In this document: positions 7,799 to 14,800 of the stretch, one piece after another
Position numbering within the stretch: position 1 is the stretch's first letter
Layout: every line of letters starts with the position of its first letter
DNA from: JAJDIA01 sp031555735
GTDB lineage: Bacteria; Bacteroidota; Bacteroidia; Bacteroidales; Tannerellaceae
Direction of reading: 5' to 3'
Assembly: GCA_031555735.1 (NCBI GenBank)
Contig: JAVBUE010000066.1
Span: 1-20,436 of the forward strand
Length of the DNA stretch: 20,436 bases
The notes under the pieces: model-generated
Database searches by the model: none
The model's input: the letters and a program-made list of their open reading frames with translations, nothing else
Told to the model about the DNA's origin: nothing
Program-made: the position numbers and the translations under genes

Positions 7799-8464
7799 AT
7801 GAGAACAAAGTATGACGGGATTATTTTCGACTTCAATGGCACCCTGTTTTGGGACACGCCCTTGCATAACAGAGCCTGGAACCTGTTCCTGGCGGCTCAT
7901 GATATTCATTTTTCCGATGCCGAATTTTTCTCTTCCATCCATGGGCGTAACAACCGCGACCTGCTGACCGGGTGGTTCCACCGCGACTTGTCGGACACCG
8001 AAATACAGGCGTATGTGGATGAGAAGGAATCGCTGTATCGCCGCTTTTGCCTGGAGTCCGGACAGTCCCTGGCGCCGGGTCTGCCCTCTTTTCTGGATTA
8101 TTTGCAGGAAAAGGGGATCCCCTTCACTATCGCCACCGCTTCCGATAAGCAGAATGTGGATTTCTTTTTCGAACACCTGGGGATCGGCCGTTGGTTCGAT
8201 TATGAGAAGGTGGTGTATAACAACGGACGTATCCGCAGCAAGCCGGATCCCGAGATATACCGTATCGCCATGTCGGTGATAGGGACCGTACCGGATAGAA
8301 CCATCGTTTTCGAAGACGCCATCGCCGGTCTTCAGGCTGCCCGTAATGCGGGTGCCGGACGGATCATCGCCGTCAATTCCAACGACGACGACTATTCTTC
8401 CTGGCCCGATTGCCAGGTGATCCGCAGCTTCGACGACGTAAACCGCTTGGACTTATTTGGATAG
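7799..8464 (+). CDS. HAD-superfamily phosphatase (beta-PGM/phosphatase-like)
   Basis: A 221-residue HAD hydrolase with a helical cap. Motif I is FDFNGTLFWDT with nucleophile Asp11; position +2 is Asn13 rather than the usual Asp. Motif II is TIATASD (Thr113), motif III includes Lys148 in SKPDPEIY, and motif IV is FEDAIAGL (Glu172, Asp173). The Asn at +2 would change the general acid/base, so a standard phosphomutase role is doubtful; a phosphatase with altered chemistry is possible. The ATG at 7799 is used because a -7 box lies at 7754. The substrate is unknown. Confidence 0.9.
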   Translation: MRTKYDGIIFDFNGTLFWDTPLHNRAWNLFLAAHDIHFSDAEFFSSIHGRNNRDLLTGWFHRDLSDTEIQAYVDEKESLYRRFCLESGQSLAPGLPSFLDYLQEKGIPFTIATASDKQNVDFFFEHLGIGRWFDYEKVVYNNGRIRSKPDPEIYRIAMSVIGTVPDRTIVFEDAIAGLQAARNAGAGRIIAVNSNDDDYSSWPDCQVIRSFDDVNRLDLFG

Positions 8465-8522
8465 ATTTTCAGTATTATACGTATTGCCGGTTTCTTTAAC
8501 CGCACGAATTAAAAACAATCTT

Positions 8523-10343
8523 ATGAAAAAAGGAGCATTGTTGGCAACGTTTCTGTTGCTGATCACCGGGGTGTCGGCTAAGGAGGTCACCCAACAAACA
8601 GCCCGCGTGGCTGCCGTATCGTTTGCCGCATCCCTGTCGCCGTTGCGCGGTGCACCCGATGTGGAACTGGTTTATACGGCTGGTGCGGGATCGATGGGGG
8701 GATTGCGCCTGTCGGGCTACCCCCTCTTTTATATTTATAATGTAGGGAATCAGCAGGGCTTTGTGCTGGTTGCCGGCGACGATACGGCTTATCCCGTACT
8801 GGGTTATGCCGATCAGGGTATGTTCCGGACAGAGGGTATGCCCGCCAATCTCGCCAGCTGGCTCATGTTTTACGAAGATGAGATCGCCGCGCAGCTTGCC
8901 TCCGGTCGCCCGGCATCGGCCGAAACGGTACAGGCCTGGCATGCGTTGCTTACGGATTCACCGGTGTTACCTTCCCTCCGTGCCTCCTTCCCCACGGCAG
9001 CCTGGGATCAGTTGGAGCCGTACAGCGACCTTTGTCCCCGCGTCAACGGTCGGCGTACCTATGCCGGTTGTGTGGCTACGGCCATGGGTATCGCCATGAA
9101 GTATCACCGGTGGCCTTCCCGTGGATTCGGCCGTTTTGATTATAAGACGGCAACCGATTCCATTGTCGTCAGCGCGACGCTGGGCGCTACTTATGACTGG
9201 GGTAACATGCTGGATGTTTATACGAAGACTGCCAGCGGTACGCGATTGTGGGACGAAACGCAGGCTGCCGAAGTAGCCCGGCTCATCTTCCATTGCGCGG
9301 CTTCTACCTATACCGATTTTACAACGGAGTGGGCGGCCGCCTATCCCTCGGACGCGTTACATGCGTTCGTTGATAACTTCGGGTATGATACCGGTGCCTA
9401 CCTGGCATACCGCGAACTTTATACGGTTGCCGAGTGGGATAGCCTGCTCCGGGAGGAGCTGGACAACGGGCGCATCCTCTTTTATAACGGTACGTCGGAA
9501 ACAGCCGGTCACCAGTTTATCCTCGATGGATATAACTCGATGGGCTATTACCATGTCAACTGGGGCTGGGGCGGATACGCGAACGGCAATTTCAGGCTTA
9601 CCGCCCTCAACTATACGGATGAGGGGGCAGGGTATGTGTACGACCAGGGCGCACTTATCGGTTTGCGGAAACCTGTCGAAGGATCGGTTCCCCGGTACGA
9701 ATTCTTCTATTTCGACCATCCTACCCTTACCTTCCTGGGGTTGCGGACGGATGATGCGATCATCACACCGGGACGTCCTTTCTCTTTGTATATCTCGCCG
9801 TTTACCGACTATGGTTTCCGTCCCTTTACCGGATATATCAGCCTTTGCCTGGCGGATCAGTCGGGAAAGATGAAGGAACTGCTGGAAGAACTCCGGCTGG
9901 TGGAGCTGGAGGGTGGTGATGTGCTGGCCGACCTGGAGGGAGATACTTATACCATCACCTCTCCTGTGGCCAATGGCGATGTGATCATGATCATGCATAG
10001 CCAGGATGGGCAGAACTGGACGAAAGTACGGGGTATTCCCGGGGCGGTAGCCGAACTGCCGGTGGGTGTGACGCTGACGGGGGCGGAGAAGCCCCTAACC
10101 GAAGAGGCTGTTACCCTCCTTTCCGCTTCCGTGAAAGAGGGGATCATACTCCGTTCCCATACACCGGAAGGGTTGCGGGATATCCGCCTGTATGATATGG
10201 GCGGACGGCTGGTGAAGCATCTCCGCTGGCCTGAAGGTGTGACGCAGACCGTACTTTCGGCATCGGATCTGCAGCCGGCCAACTATGTGCTGGTAGTGGG
10301 GACCGGTACGGATAGTACGCGTTTCCGGATCGGACTCTATTAA
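8523..10343 (+). CDS. Secreted C10-family cysteine protease (streptopain/interpain-like)
   Basis: A 606-residue exported protease. The signal peptide is MKKGALLATFLLLITGVSA. A SpeB-type propeptide/inhibitor domain covers about 25-140, with the GFVLVAGDD and PVLGY motifs. The C10 catalytic domain has Gln163 (in WDQLEPYS), catalytic Cys183 (in AGCVATAM) and His330 (in AGHQFILDGY). HVNWGWGG (344-351) is the conserved C10 block. Residues 545-606 resemble a type IX secretion sorting domain (IRLYDMGGRLV, then LQPANYVLVV), although the last residues (FRIGLY) are not the canonical basic end. Start ATG 8523 is chosen for the signal peptide. The catalytic residues look intact. Comparable proteins are P. 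gingivalis PrtT and Prevotella interpain A. Confidence 0.93.
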   Translation: MKKGALLATFLLLITGVSAKEVTQQTARVAAVSFAASLSPLRGAPDVELVYTAGAGSMGGLRLSGYPLFYIYNVGNQQGFVLVAGDDTAYPVLGYADQGMFRTEGMPANLASWLMFYEDEIAAQLASGRPASAETVQAWHALLTDSPVLPSLRASFPTAAWDQLEPYSDLCPRVNGRRTYAGCVATAMGIAMKYHRWPSRGFGRFDYKTATDSIVVSATLGATYDWGNMLDVYTKTASGTRLWDETQAAEVARLIFHCAASTYTDFTTEWAAAYPSDALHAFVDNFGYDTGAYLAYRELYTVAEWDSLLREELDNGRILFYNGTSETAGHQFILDGYNSMGYYHVNWGWGGYANGNFRLTALNYTDEGAGYVYDQGALIGLRKPVEGSVPRYEFFYFDHPTLTFLGLRTDDAIITPGRPFSLYISPFTDYGFRPFTGYISLCLADQSGKMKELLEELRLVELEGGDVLADLEGDTYTITSPVANGDVIMIMHSQDGQNWTKVRGIPGAVAELPVGVTLTGAEKPLTEEAVTLLSASVKEGIILRSHTPEGLRDIRLYDMGGRLVKHLRWPEGVTQTVLSASDLQPANYVLVVGTGTDSTRFRIGLY

Positions 10344-10386
10344 AACTTGGCATATTAACTCATTTTAACTTGTTTTATGCTGCTTA

Positions 10387-10405
10387 TTTACGGCTATGTC
10401 GTAGA
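10387..10405 (+). promoter_or_regulatory. Candidate BlaI operator dyad
   Basis: The near-palindrome TTTACGGCTATGTCGTAGA has TACG (10389-10392) and CGTA (10400-10403) arms, with further matching bases on both sides. Its right arm overlaps the start of the -7 box at 10402, a position where a bound repressor would block transcription. BlaI-type repressors bind dyads with TAC/GTA half-sites, but this spacing differs from the staphylococcal operators, so the assignment is inferred. Confidence 0.35.
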
Positions 10406-10409
10406 TTTG
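10402..10409 (+). promoter_or_regulatory. Bacteroidetes -7 box (TAGATTTG) for the blaI-M56-TPR operon
   Basis: TAGATTTG matches TAnnTTTG and lies 28 bases before the ATG at 10437. The -33 region is AT-rich but holds no perfect TTTG at 19-21 bases. Confidence 0.6.
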
Positions 10410-10436
10410 TGGATATATCATTTATAAGTCAATACA

Positions 10437-10799
10437 ATGGAAAAGTTAACTATCCAAGAAGAAGATGTGATGCTTCGCATCTGGCAAACCGCTCCCTGCT
10501 ACATCAAGGACATTCTGGCCACTTTCCCCGACCCGAAGCCACCCTATACTACGCTGGCTTCCGTCGTGAAGAACCTCGAACGCAAAAAATACGTCAAAGC
10601 ACGCCGTCACGGGAATACGTACAACTATATCCCGAAAATTGAACAACACGACTATAAGAATGAGTTCATGAACGGGGTGGTGACCAATTATTTTGCCAAC
10701 TCTTACAAGGAAATGGTTTCCTTCTTTGCGAAAGAAGAGAAACTTTCCGCCAATGATCTGAAAGAGATCATCAGCCTGATCGAAAAGGGCAAGGAATAA
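10437..10799 (+). CDS. BlaI/MecI/CopY family transcriptional repressor
   Basis: A 120-residue BlaI-like repressor. The N-terminal winged helix (about 1-70) has EEDVMLRIWQTAPCYIKDIL, then PPYTTLASVVKNLERKKYVK, the recognition-helix region, then a wing with GNTYNYIPKI. A C-terminal dimerisation segment follows. In the family a membrane M56 protease (BlaR1/MecR1) cleaves the repressor to relieve repression. Here the M56 gene starts 18 bases downstream, so the pair is probably one regulatory unit. The regulon is unknown; no beta-lactamase is present in the window. Confidence 0.92.
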   Translation: MEKLTIQEEDVMLRIWQTAPCYIKDILATFPDPKPPYTTLASVVKNLERKKYVKARRHGNTYNYIPKIEQHDYKNEFMNGVVTNYFANSYKEMVSFFAKEEKLSANDLKEIISLIEKGKE

Positions 10800-10817
10800 C
10801 CACCTAACAGACATACC

Positions 10818-12593
10818 ATGAATCCGGAATTTGCCTACTTTTTGAAGGCGAACGTAGCTTTTGTTCTCTTTTACGCCTTCTACCGACTATGTTTTTATAA
10901 GGATACTTTCTTCAAAATGAGAAGGGCCATTCTGCTGGCATTCTTTGTGTTTGCTTTTGTGTATCCTTTGTTGAACATACAGGAATGGATCAAAGAACAG
11001 GAGCCGATCGTGGAAATAGTGTATGTCTATGCGTCCATGATCCTTCCGGAGACTACGGTCACCGCGAAAGCGCTTCATCCGGTGATCGACTGGGCGGCAA
11101 TCGTCCGCGTGTCTCTCCTGTGCCTGTATGTCGTATTGGCGGTGATGCTGTCGATCCGTTTCCTGGTGCGTCTGGCAAGTATTCTCCTGCTGGCTCGTCA
11201 GAGCCGAAAGATGGTCGTACATGATACCGAGGTGTATGCACTACCCAAACCGGCCGGTCCCTTCTCTTTCTTCCGACTGATTTTCCTCTATCCGGACAGC
11301 CATTCCTCCAAGGAGACCGAAGAGATACTGACGCACGAACAGACCCACGTTTCCCAATGGCATTCGGTAGATGTGGTGCTGAGCGAGCTGATCTGTATCC
11401 TGTGCTGGTTCAATCCGTTTGTGTGGCTGCTGAAGCGGGAAGTACGGCACAACCTCGAGTACCTGGCCGACAACCGCGTGATCCAGTCGGGCTACGATAG
11501 CCGGAATTACCAGTACCACCTGTTGGGACTGGCGCATCATCACCCGGAAAACACCGGACTGTACAACAGTTTCAATGTGATGCATCTCCGGAACCGGATC
11601 CTGATGATGAACAAGAAACGTTCGCACGGGTTCGGACGTATGAAATATCTATTCATCGTTCCCCTGGTGGCTTCGTTGATGATCCTGAATAACATCGGCG
11701 CCCTGGCGCGGATGAACAACCTGTTGCCCAAAGGCGCGGGTGAAATCGTGCAGGAGATTACGAAAACCGTTACTTCCGTCCGCCAGGATACACCGGTCGC
11801 CGTTGCCGAAACCGTTGCCGAACAACCCAAAAAGCGGATTGCACTGCCACCACCACCTCCTTCACTCCAAACGGAAACGGAGATCCCCGATGTGGTAGTG
11901 GAGGAAGATAACAGCGCCCGCATCGTTTTTACCGTGGTTGAGCAACAGCCCTCATTTCCCGGAGGAGATACGGAGATGCTTAACTACCTCAACCGGTCGA
12001 TCAGCTACCCGGAAGAAGCCAGGGTGAATAACATCATGGGGCGCGTGATCTGTACCTTTCTCGTCTCGAACGACGGGACGATCCGGGATATCAACGTCGT
12101 ACGGGGCGTACACGAATCACTCGACCGGGAAGCCGTGCGGGTGATCGCATCCATGCCCAAATGGATACCCGGACGGCAACGCGGCAAACCGGTAACGGTG
12201 AAGTTTACCCTCCCCGTGACATTCCGCCTGGATCGTTTGGCCGAAACAGCCGGGAACACGACCGAAGCGGAAGCCGGCAAGATCTATACCGTGGTAGAAA
12301 AACAACCGTCGTTCCCGGGTGGGGATAAACAATTGATGGAGTACCTGAACAAGAGTATCCGTTATCCGGTGTTGGCGCAGGAGAACGGTATCTCTGGCCG
12401 GGTGATCAGCACCTTTGTAGTGAATGAAGACGGCTCTATCTCCGATGTCGAAGTGGTGCGCGGCGTGGATGCGTCGCTCGATATGGAAGCCATGCGGGTG
12501 ATCTCCGCCATGCCGAAATGGACTCCGGGGCAGCAGCATCAAAAAGATGTACGCGTGAAATATACATTACCCGTTACCTTCCGATTGCAATAG
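10818..12593 (+). CDS. BlaR1-like M56 metallopeptidase with two C-terminal TonB domains
   Basis: A 591-residue membrane protein. Membrane segments lie near 11-28, 36-54, 93-125, 190-206 and 277-293. The M56 zinc site HEQTH (173-177) lies on the cytoplasmic side, with Glu214 and Asp218 in LEYLAD as likely third ligand region. The last membrane helix is followed by a Pro-rich linker (PPPPP near 345) and two TonB C-terminal domains, about 372-470 and 489-591. Each has a QQPSFPGGD/KQPSFPGGD start, a YP...GRV core and an MPKW.PG...(K)TLPVTFRL end. M56-TonB fusions are common in Bacteroidetes; two copies are less usual. It probably senses an envelope signal and cleaves the BlaI encoded upstream; the signal is unknown. 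The next gene starts 23 bases downstream. Confidence 0.93.
   Translation: MNPEFAYFLKANVAFVLFYAFYRLCFYKDTFFKMRRAILLAFFVFAFVYPLLNIQEWIKEQEPIVEIVYVYASMILPETTVTAKALHPVIDWAAIVRVSLLCLYVVLAVMLSIRFLVRLASILLLARQSRKMVVHDTEVYALPKPAGPFSFFRLIFLYPDSHSSKETEEILTHEQTHVSQWHSVDVVLSELICILCWFNPFVWLLKREVRHNLEYLADNRVIQSGYDSRNYQYHLLGLAHHHPENTGLYNSFNVMHLRNRILMMNKKRSHGFGRMKYLFIVPLVASLMILNNIGALARMNNLLPKGAGEIVQEITKTVTSVRQDTPVAVAETVAEQPKKRIALPPPPPSLQTETEIPDVVVEEDNSARIVFTVVEQQPSFPGGDTEMLNYLNRSISYPEEARVNNIMGRVICTFLVSNDGTIRDINVVRGVHESLDREAVRVIASMPKWIPGRQRGKPVTVKFTLPVTFRLDRLAETAGNTTEAEAGKIYTVVEKQPSFPGGDKQLMEYLNKSIRYPVLAQENGISGRVISTFVVNEDGSISDVEVVRGVDASLDMEAMRVISAMPKWTPGQQHQKDVRVKYTLPVTFRLQ
11931..12590 (+). repeat. Tandem duplication of the TonB C-terminal domain
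   Basis: Two consecutive coding blocks, 11931-12227 and 12282-12590, encode near-identical domain layouts joined by a short acidic linker (AETAGNTTEAEAG). Shared stretches include PSFPGGD, MPKW and TLPVTFRL, and VRGV with a following SLD in both. This points to an internal duplication that has since diverged. Confidence 0.8.
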
Positions 12594-12616
12594 AGACAAA
12601 CGAAATACTTCCGCTT

Positions 12617-14125
12617 ATGAAACGAATAACATTGATTTCCCTGGGTTGTCTGATCACTCTTGCAACAGCAGGGCAGGAGAGGGATTGGCAACAACTGGTG
12701 AACGGAAAACAATTTGCCGCGGTGATCGAACAGGCGCAAACACTCACGTCGGCCGATTCGGCCAACTATGCCACCATGTTTGCCGTCGGCCAGGCGTATG
12801 AAGGTATGCTGAGGTACAGGGAGGCGTATCGCTGTTTCCGCCATTGCTTTGCGATGGATTCAACATCCAACGAGCTGCTGAACACCCTTGCCCGTACAGC
12901 GGTCAACTTGGGTCGTGCCGACGACGCGGAGCAGTTCTACCAACGGGTGCTCGCCAACGACTCTACCGATTTCTATGCCAACTTCCAGTTGGGACGCCTC
13001 TACCAACAGTTAGGCGATTATGAAAAGTCGCTCCATAAATTTGAAGCCATGCTGGTGCAATACCCCGAACATGTGGTCATCCTCCGTAATATTGGGGATA
13101 ACCTGGTATCCCTCGGCGACCTGGGGCAGGCGCAGATGGTCTATGCGATGGCTTACAACCGGAACCGGGAGAATGCGAGCCTGGCACATACGCTGATCAA
13201 TACCATGCTGCGGGTCAGCGCGCAGGTACCCTCCATGGCCATCGACGCCCTGGGCGTATGCGATACCGCATTGTATTACAATCCGGGGAATGTGCTGCTC
13301 CGGCGCGACAAAGCCATGGCGTGTTTCATCAGCCGGCAATATGCCACGGCCGATTCGATCTATTCCGGGCTGGTGGCGGATGGCGATTCCACCTATATCA
13401 CCCTCAAGTATGGAGGATCGTCCCGGTATTATGCCGGGTTGTATATGGATGCCATCGAACCGCTTGAACGGGCGTACCGGATGGATACGACCGCCGCTGA
13501 TGTCAATATCCTGTTGGGCGCCGCACTGGGACGGACGTACGACCGCAACCGGGCGCACCAGCTCTTCGATCAGGCGGAGGATCTGCTGAAACCGGATCAG
13601 ACGCTCTCTACACTCCTTGTCCAGTCGCGCGCCGATACCTACCGGCGGGGCGGACGAATGGTGGAAGCGATGCGCCTCTATTACCAGCTTTGGCTGCAGA
13701 GCAAGAAGATGGAATACCTGTCGAATATGGAGAATTGGGCGTTTGCGCCCGCACTGAAAGGGTATGCGTCAGCGGATATCCGGCAACGGAACCTGTTCAT
13801 CTCTTTCCTCTATCTCTATACCTACCTGGAGGAGGGGGGCAGTCCGAAGCGGCTCTACCGCTACCGCCCGTTATTGTCGGAATTGTATGAAGATATGTTT
13901 TTCCGTACGGTAACGGAAGAGCCGCTGCTGGCGCCCGACGGGAAGAAAAGCACGATCAATGTCACGGAAGTGCGCCGCCTGCTCAACCTCCTGCCGGAAA
14001 AAGAACTTACCCGGGAAGAGCATGAACAACTGCTGAAAGAAGAACAGGCCGCCGCGGCAGCCCGTCAGGCTATCCTCCTGCAGAAAGCCGCCGGCAAGGG
14101 GGAAATACTGCCGGATGAGGAATAA
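12617..14125 (+). CDS. Exported tetratricopeptide-repeat protein
   Basis: A 502-residue protein with a signal peptide (MKRITLISLGCLITLATAG) and a mature start near QERDW. Cys11 lies inside the hydrophobic core and does not fit a lipobox, so a lipoprotein is not supported. Several TPR-like helix pairs run from about 45 to 340; the clearest is NFQLGRLYQQLGDYEKSLHK. A mixed C-terminal region follows, ending in a Glu/Ala-rich, probably coiled helix (about 460-495). ATG 12617 gives the signal peptide; longer in-frame starts run into the M56 gene. As the third gene of the BlaI-M56 operon, it may scaffold the sensed envelope process. No function is assigned. Confidence 0.85.
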   Translation: MKRITLISLGCLITLATAGQERDWQQLVNGKQFAAVIEQAQTLTSADSANYATMFAVGQAYEGMLRYREAYRCFRHCFAMDSTSNELLNTLARTAVNLGRADDAEQFYQRVLANDSTDFYANFQLGRLYQQLGDYEKSLHKFEAMLVQYPEHVVILRNIGDNLVSLGDLGQAQMVYAMAYNRNRENASLAHTLINTMLRVSAQVPSMAIDALGVCDTALYYNPGNVLLRRDKAMACFISRQYATADSIYSGLVADGDSTYITLKYGGSSRYYAGLYMDAIEPLERAYRMDTTAADVNILLGAALGRTYDRNRAHQLFDQAEDLLKPDQTLSTLLVQSRADTYRRGGRMVEAMRLYYQLWLQSKKMEYLSNMENWAFAPALKGYASADIRQRNLFISFLYLYTYLEEGGSPKRLYRYRPLLSELYEDMFFRTVTEEPLLAPDGKKSTINVTEVRRLLNLLPEKELTREEHEQLLKEEQAAAAARQAILLQKAAGKGEILPDEE

Positions 14126-14147
14126 TTCTGTCTTTTTTTGCTCCCCT

Positions 14148-14181
14148 TTTGTTGCTTCTTCCAAATCTTGTTTTACCTTTG
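14148..14181 (+). promoter_or_regulatory. Promoter of tRNA-Val
   Basis: A TTTG -33 box (14148-14151) and a TACCTTTG -7 box (14174-14181) are 22 bases apart, one over the usual 19-21. Transcription would start near 14188, four bases before the mature tRNA. Confidence 0.75.
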
Positions 14182-14191
14182 TGCCAATCGG

Positions 14192-14266
14192 GAATGGTTA
14201 GCTCAGTTGGTTCAGAGCATTGCCTTGACAGGGCAGGGGTCGCCGGTTCGAGTCCGGCACCGTTCA
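14192..14266 (+). tRNA. tRNA-Val (GAC anticodon)
   Basis: A 75-base cloverleaf folds cleanly. The acceptor GAATGGT pairs with ACCGTTC (14259-14265) with one G-U pair. The D stem is GCTC/GAGC. The anticodon stem is TTGCC/GGCAG, with loop TTGACAG. Anticodon GAC is at 14227-14229. The T stem is GCCGG/CCGGC, with loop TTCGAGT. The discriminator is A. CCA is not encoded; CGA follows. It stands alone with its own promoter and terminator. Confidence 0.95.
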
Positions 14267-14303
14267 CGAATCATGATATGAAAAGTGAATTACAAAATTG
14301 TAG

Positions 14304-14335
14304 AAACGGATGGTGCGTGAGCATCGTCCGTTTTT
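14304..14335 (+). terminator. Intrinsic terminator after tRNA-Val
   Basis: AAACGGATGGTGC (14304-14316) pairs with GCATCGTCCGTTT (14321-14333) through 13 pairs, two of them G-U. The loop is GTGA and a T-run follows. It lies 37 bases after the tRNA. Confidence 0.85.
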
Positions 14336-14390
14336 CATTTTAGGGGAGGTGCAACCCCGCACAGCCTGCTATTTATCGGATCAATGTCAA

Positions 14391-14461
14391 AACCCGGTGG
14401 AGTCCTCATATTCAAGACTGGCCGGAACTGCATATCCGGCGGCGCGGCGACTCTCCGGGTT
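14391..14461. repeat. Nested inverted-repeat structure
   Basis: An outer stem pairs AACCCGG (14391-14397) with CCGGGTT (14455-14461) and continues GAGTC (14400-14404) with GACTC (14449-14453) across a small asymmetric bulge. An inner hairpin pairs GCCGGA (14421-14426) with TCCGGC (14435-14440). It abuts the 22-bp tandem repeats directly. It may fold as DNA or RNA; its function is unknown. Confidence 0.65.
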
Positions 14462-14571
14462 TCCACCTATTGGAACAAAAACATCCACCTATTGGAACAA
14501 AAAGGTTTACCTAATGGAACTGTTTGTTTCTCCCTTAGAAACTGTTTGTTCCATCCTGATGAAACTGCTCC
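14462..14571. repeat. Five-copy degenerate 22-bp tandem repeat
   Basis: Copies start at 14462, 14484, 14506, 14528 and about 14550, an exact 22-base period until the last copy. The first two share a 20-base core reading ACCTATTGGAAC plus A-run. The third keeps ACCTAATGGAAC, then TGTTTG; the fourth and fifth are more diverged (CCTTAGAAACTGTTTG, CCTGATGAAACTG). There are no spacers, so it is not a CRISPR. Reading frames across it are simple-repeat shadows and are not called as genes. The iteron-like layout is an inference. Confidence 0.75.
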
Positions 14572-14609
14572 TGTGTCAGGGCTTTGACTTAGATACCGGC
14601 AGCGCTACA

Positions 14610-14730
14610 AGATGTGGCAGATGTGGCAGCAAAAAGGTGAAAAAACGGATCTGCCACGGGTATCTGCCACACATCTAACCTATTCATGAACAATAAGATA
14701 ACGCCTGTCGCGTGGCATCGTGGCAGATGT
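14610..14730. repeat. TGGCAG direct and inverted repeat cluster
   Basis: A GTGGCAG/ATGTGGCAG word occurs twice in direct orientation (14610-14629), twice inverted as CTGCCAC (14651-14657 and 14664-14670) and again near 14713 and 14721-14730. The first and second groups can pair as a long hairpin, AGATGTGGCAG..., over a 20-odd-base A-rich loop. From 14731 to 14800 I see no gene or clear signal; the metallophosphoesterase stop is at 14801. Confidence 0.7.
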
Positions 14731-14800
14731 TTTGCAAAAATAAACTCCGTGTAGGAAGAAAAGGAAACCGCTCCACGGGGTGTTGACATGGATCCGCTAT

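Noticed and set aside
9357..9998. Antisense frame opposite the C10 protease
   Set aside because: It is a compositional shadow of the protease coding strand; no family motif is seen.
14091..14139. Terminator after the TPR gene
   Set aside because: CCGGCA/TGCCGG (14091-14114) is a short stem inside the coding end, and the T-run at 14132 is too far away to act with it.
14192..14266. att duplication of the tRNA-Val 3' end
   Set aside because: No second copy of the T-arm/acceptor sequence was found downstream in this window.
14462..14571. Possible CRISPR array
   Set aside because: The repeats are strictly tandem at 22 bases with no unique spacers and degrade along the array; no cas genes are visible.
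14310..14678. Reading frames of about 65-120 residues across the repeat block
   Set aside because: They run through the tRNA terminator, palindrome and tandem repeats, and their composition only mirrors the repeats; no start signal or family match is seen.
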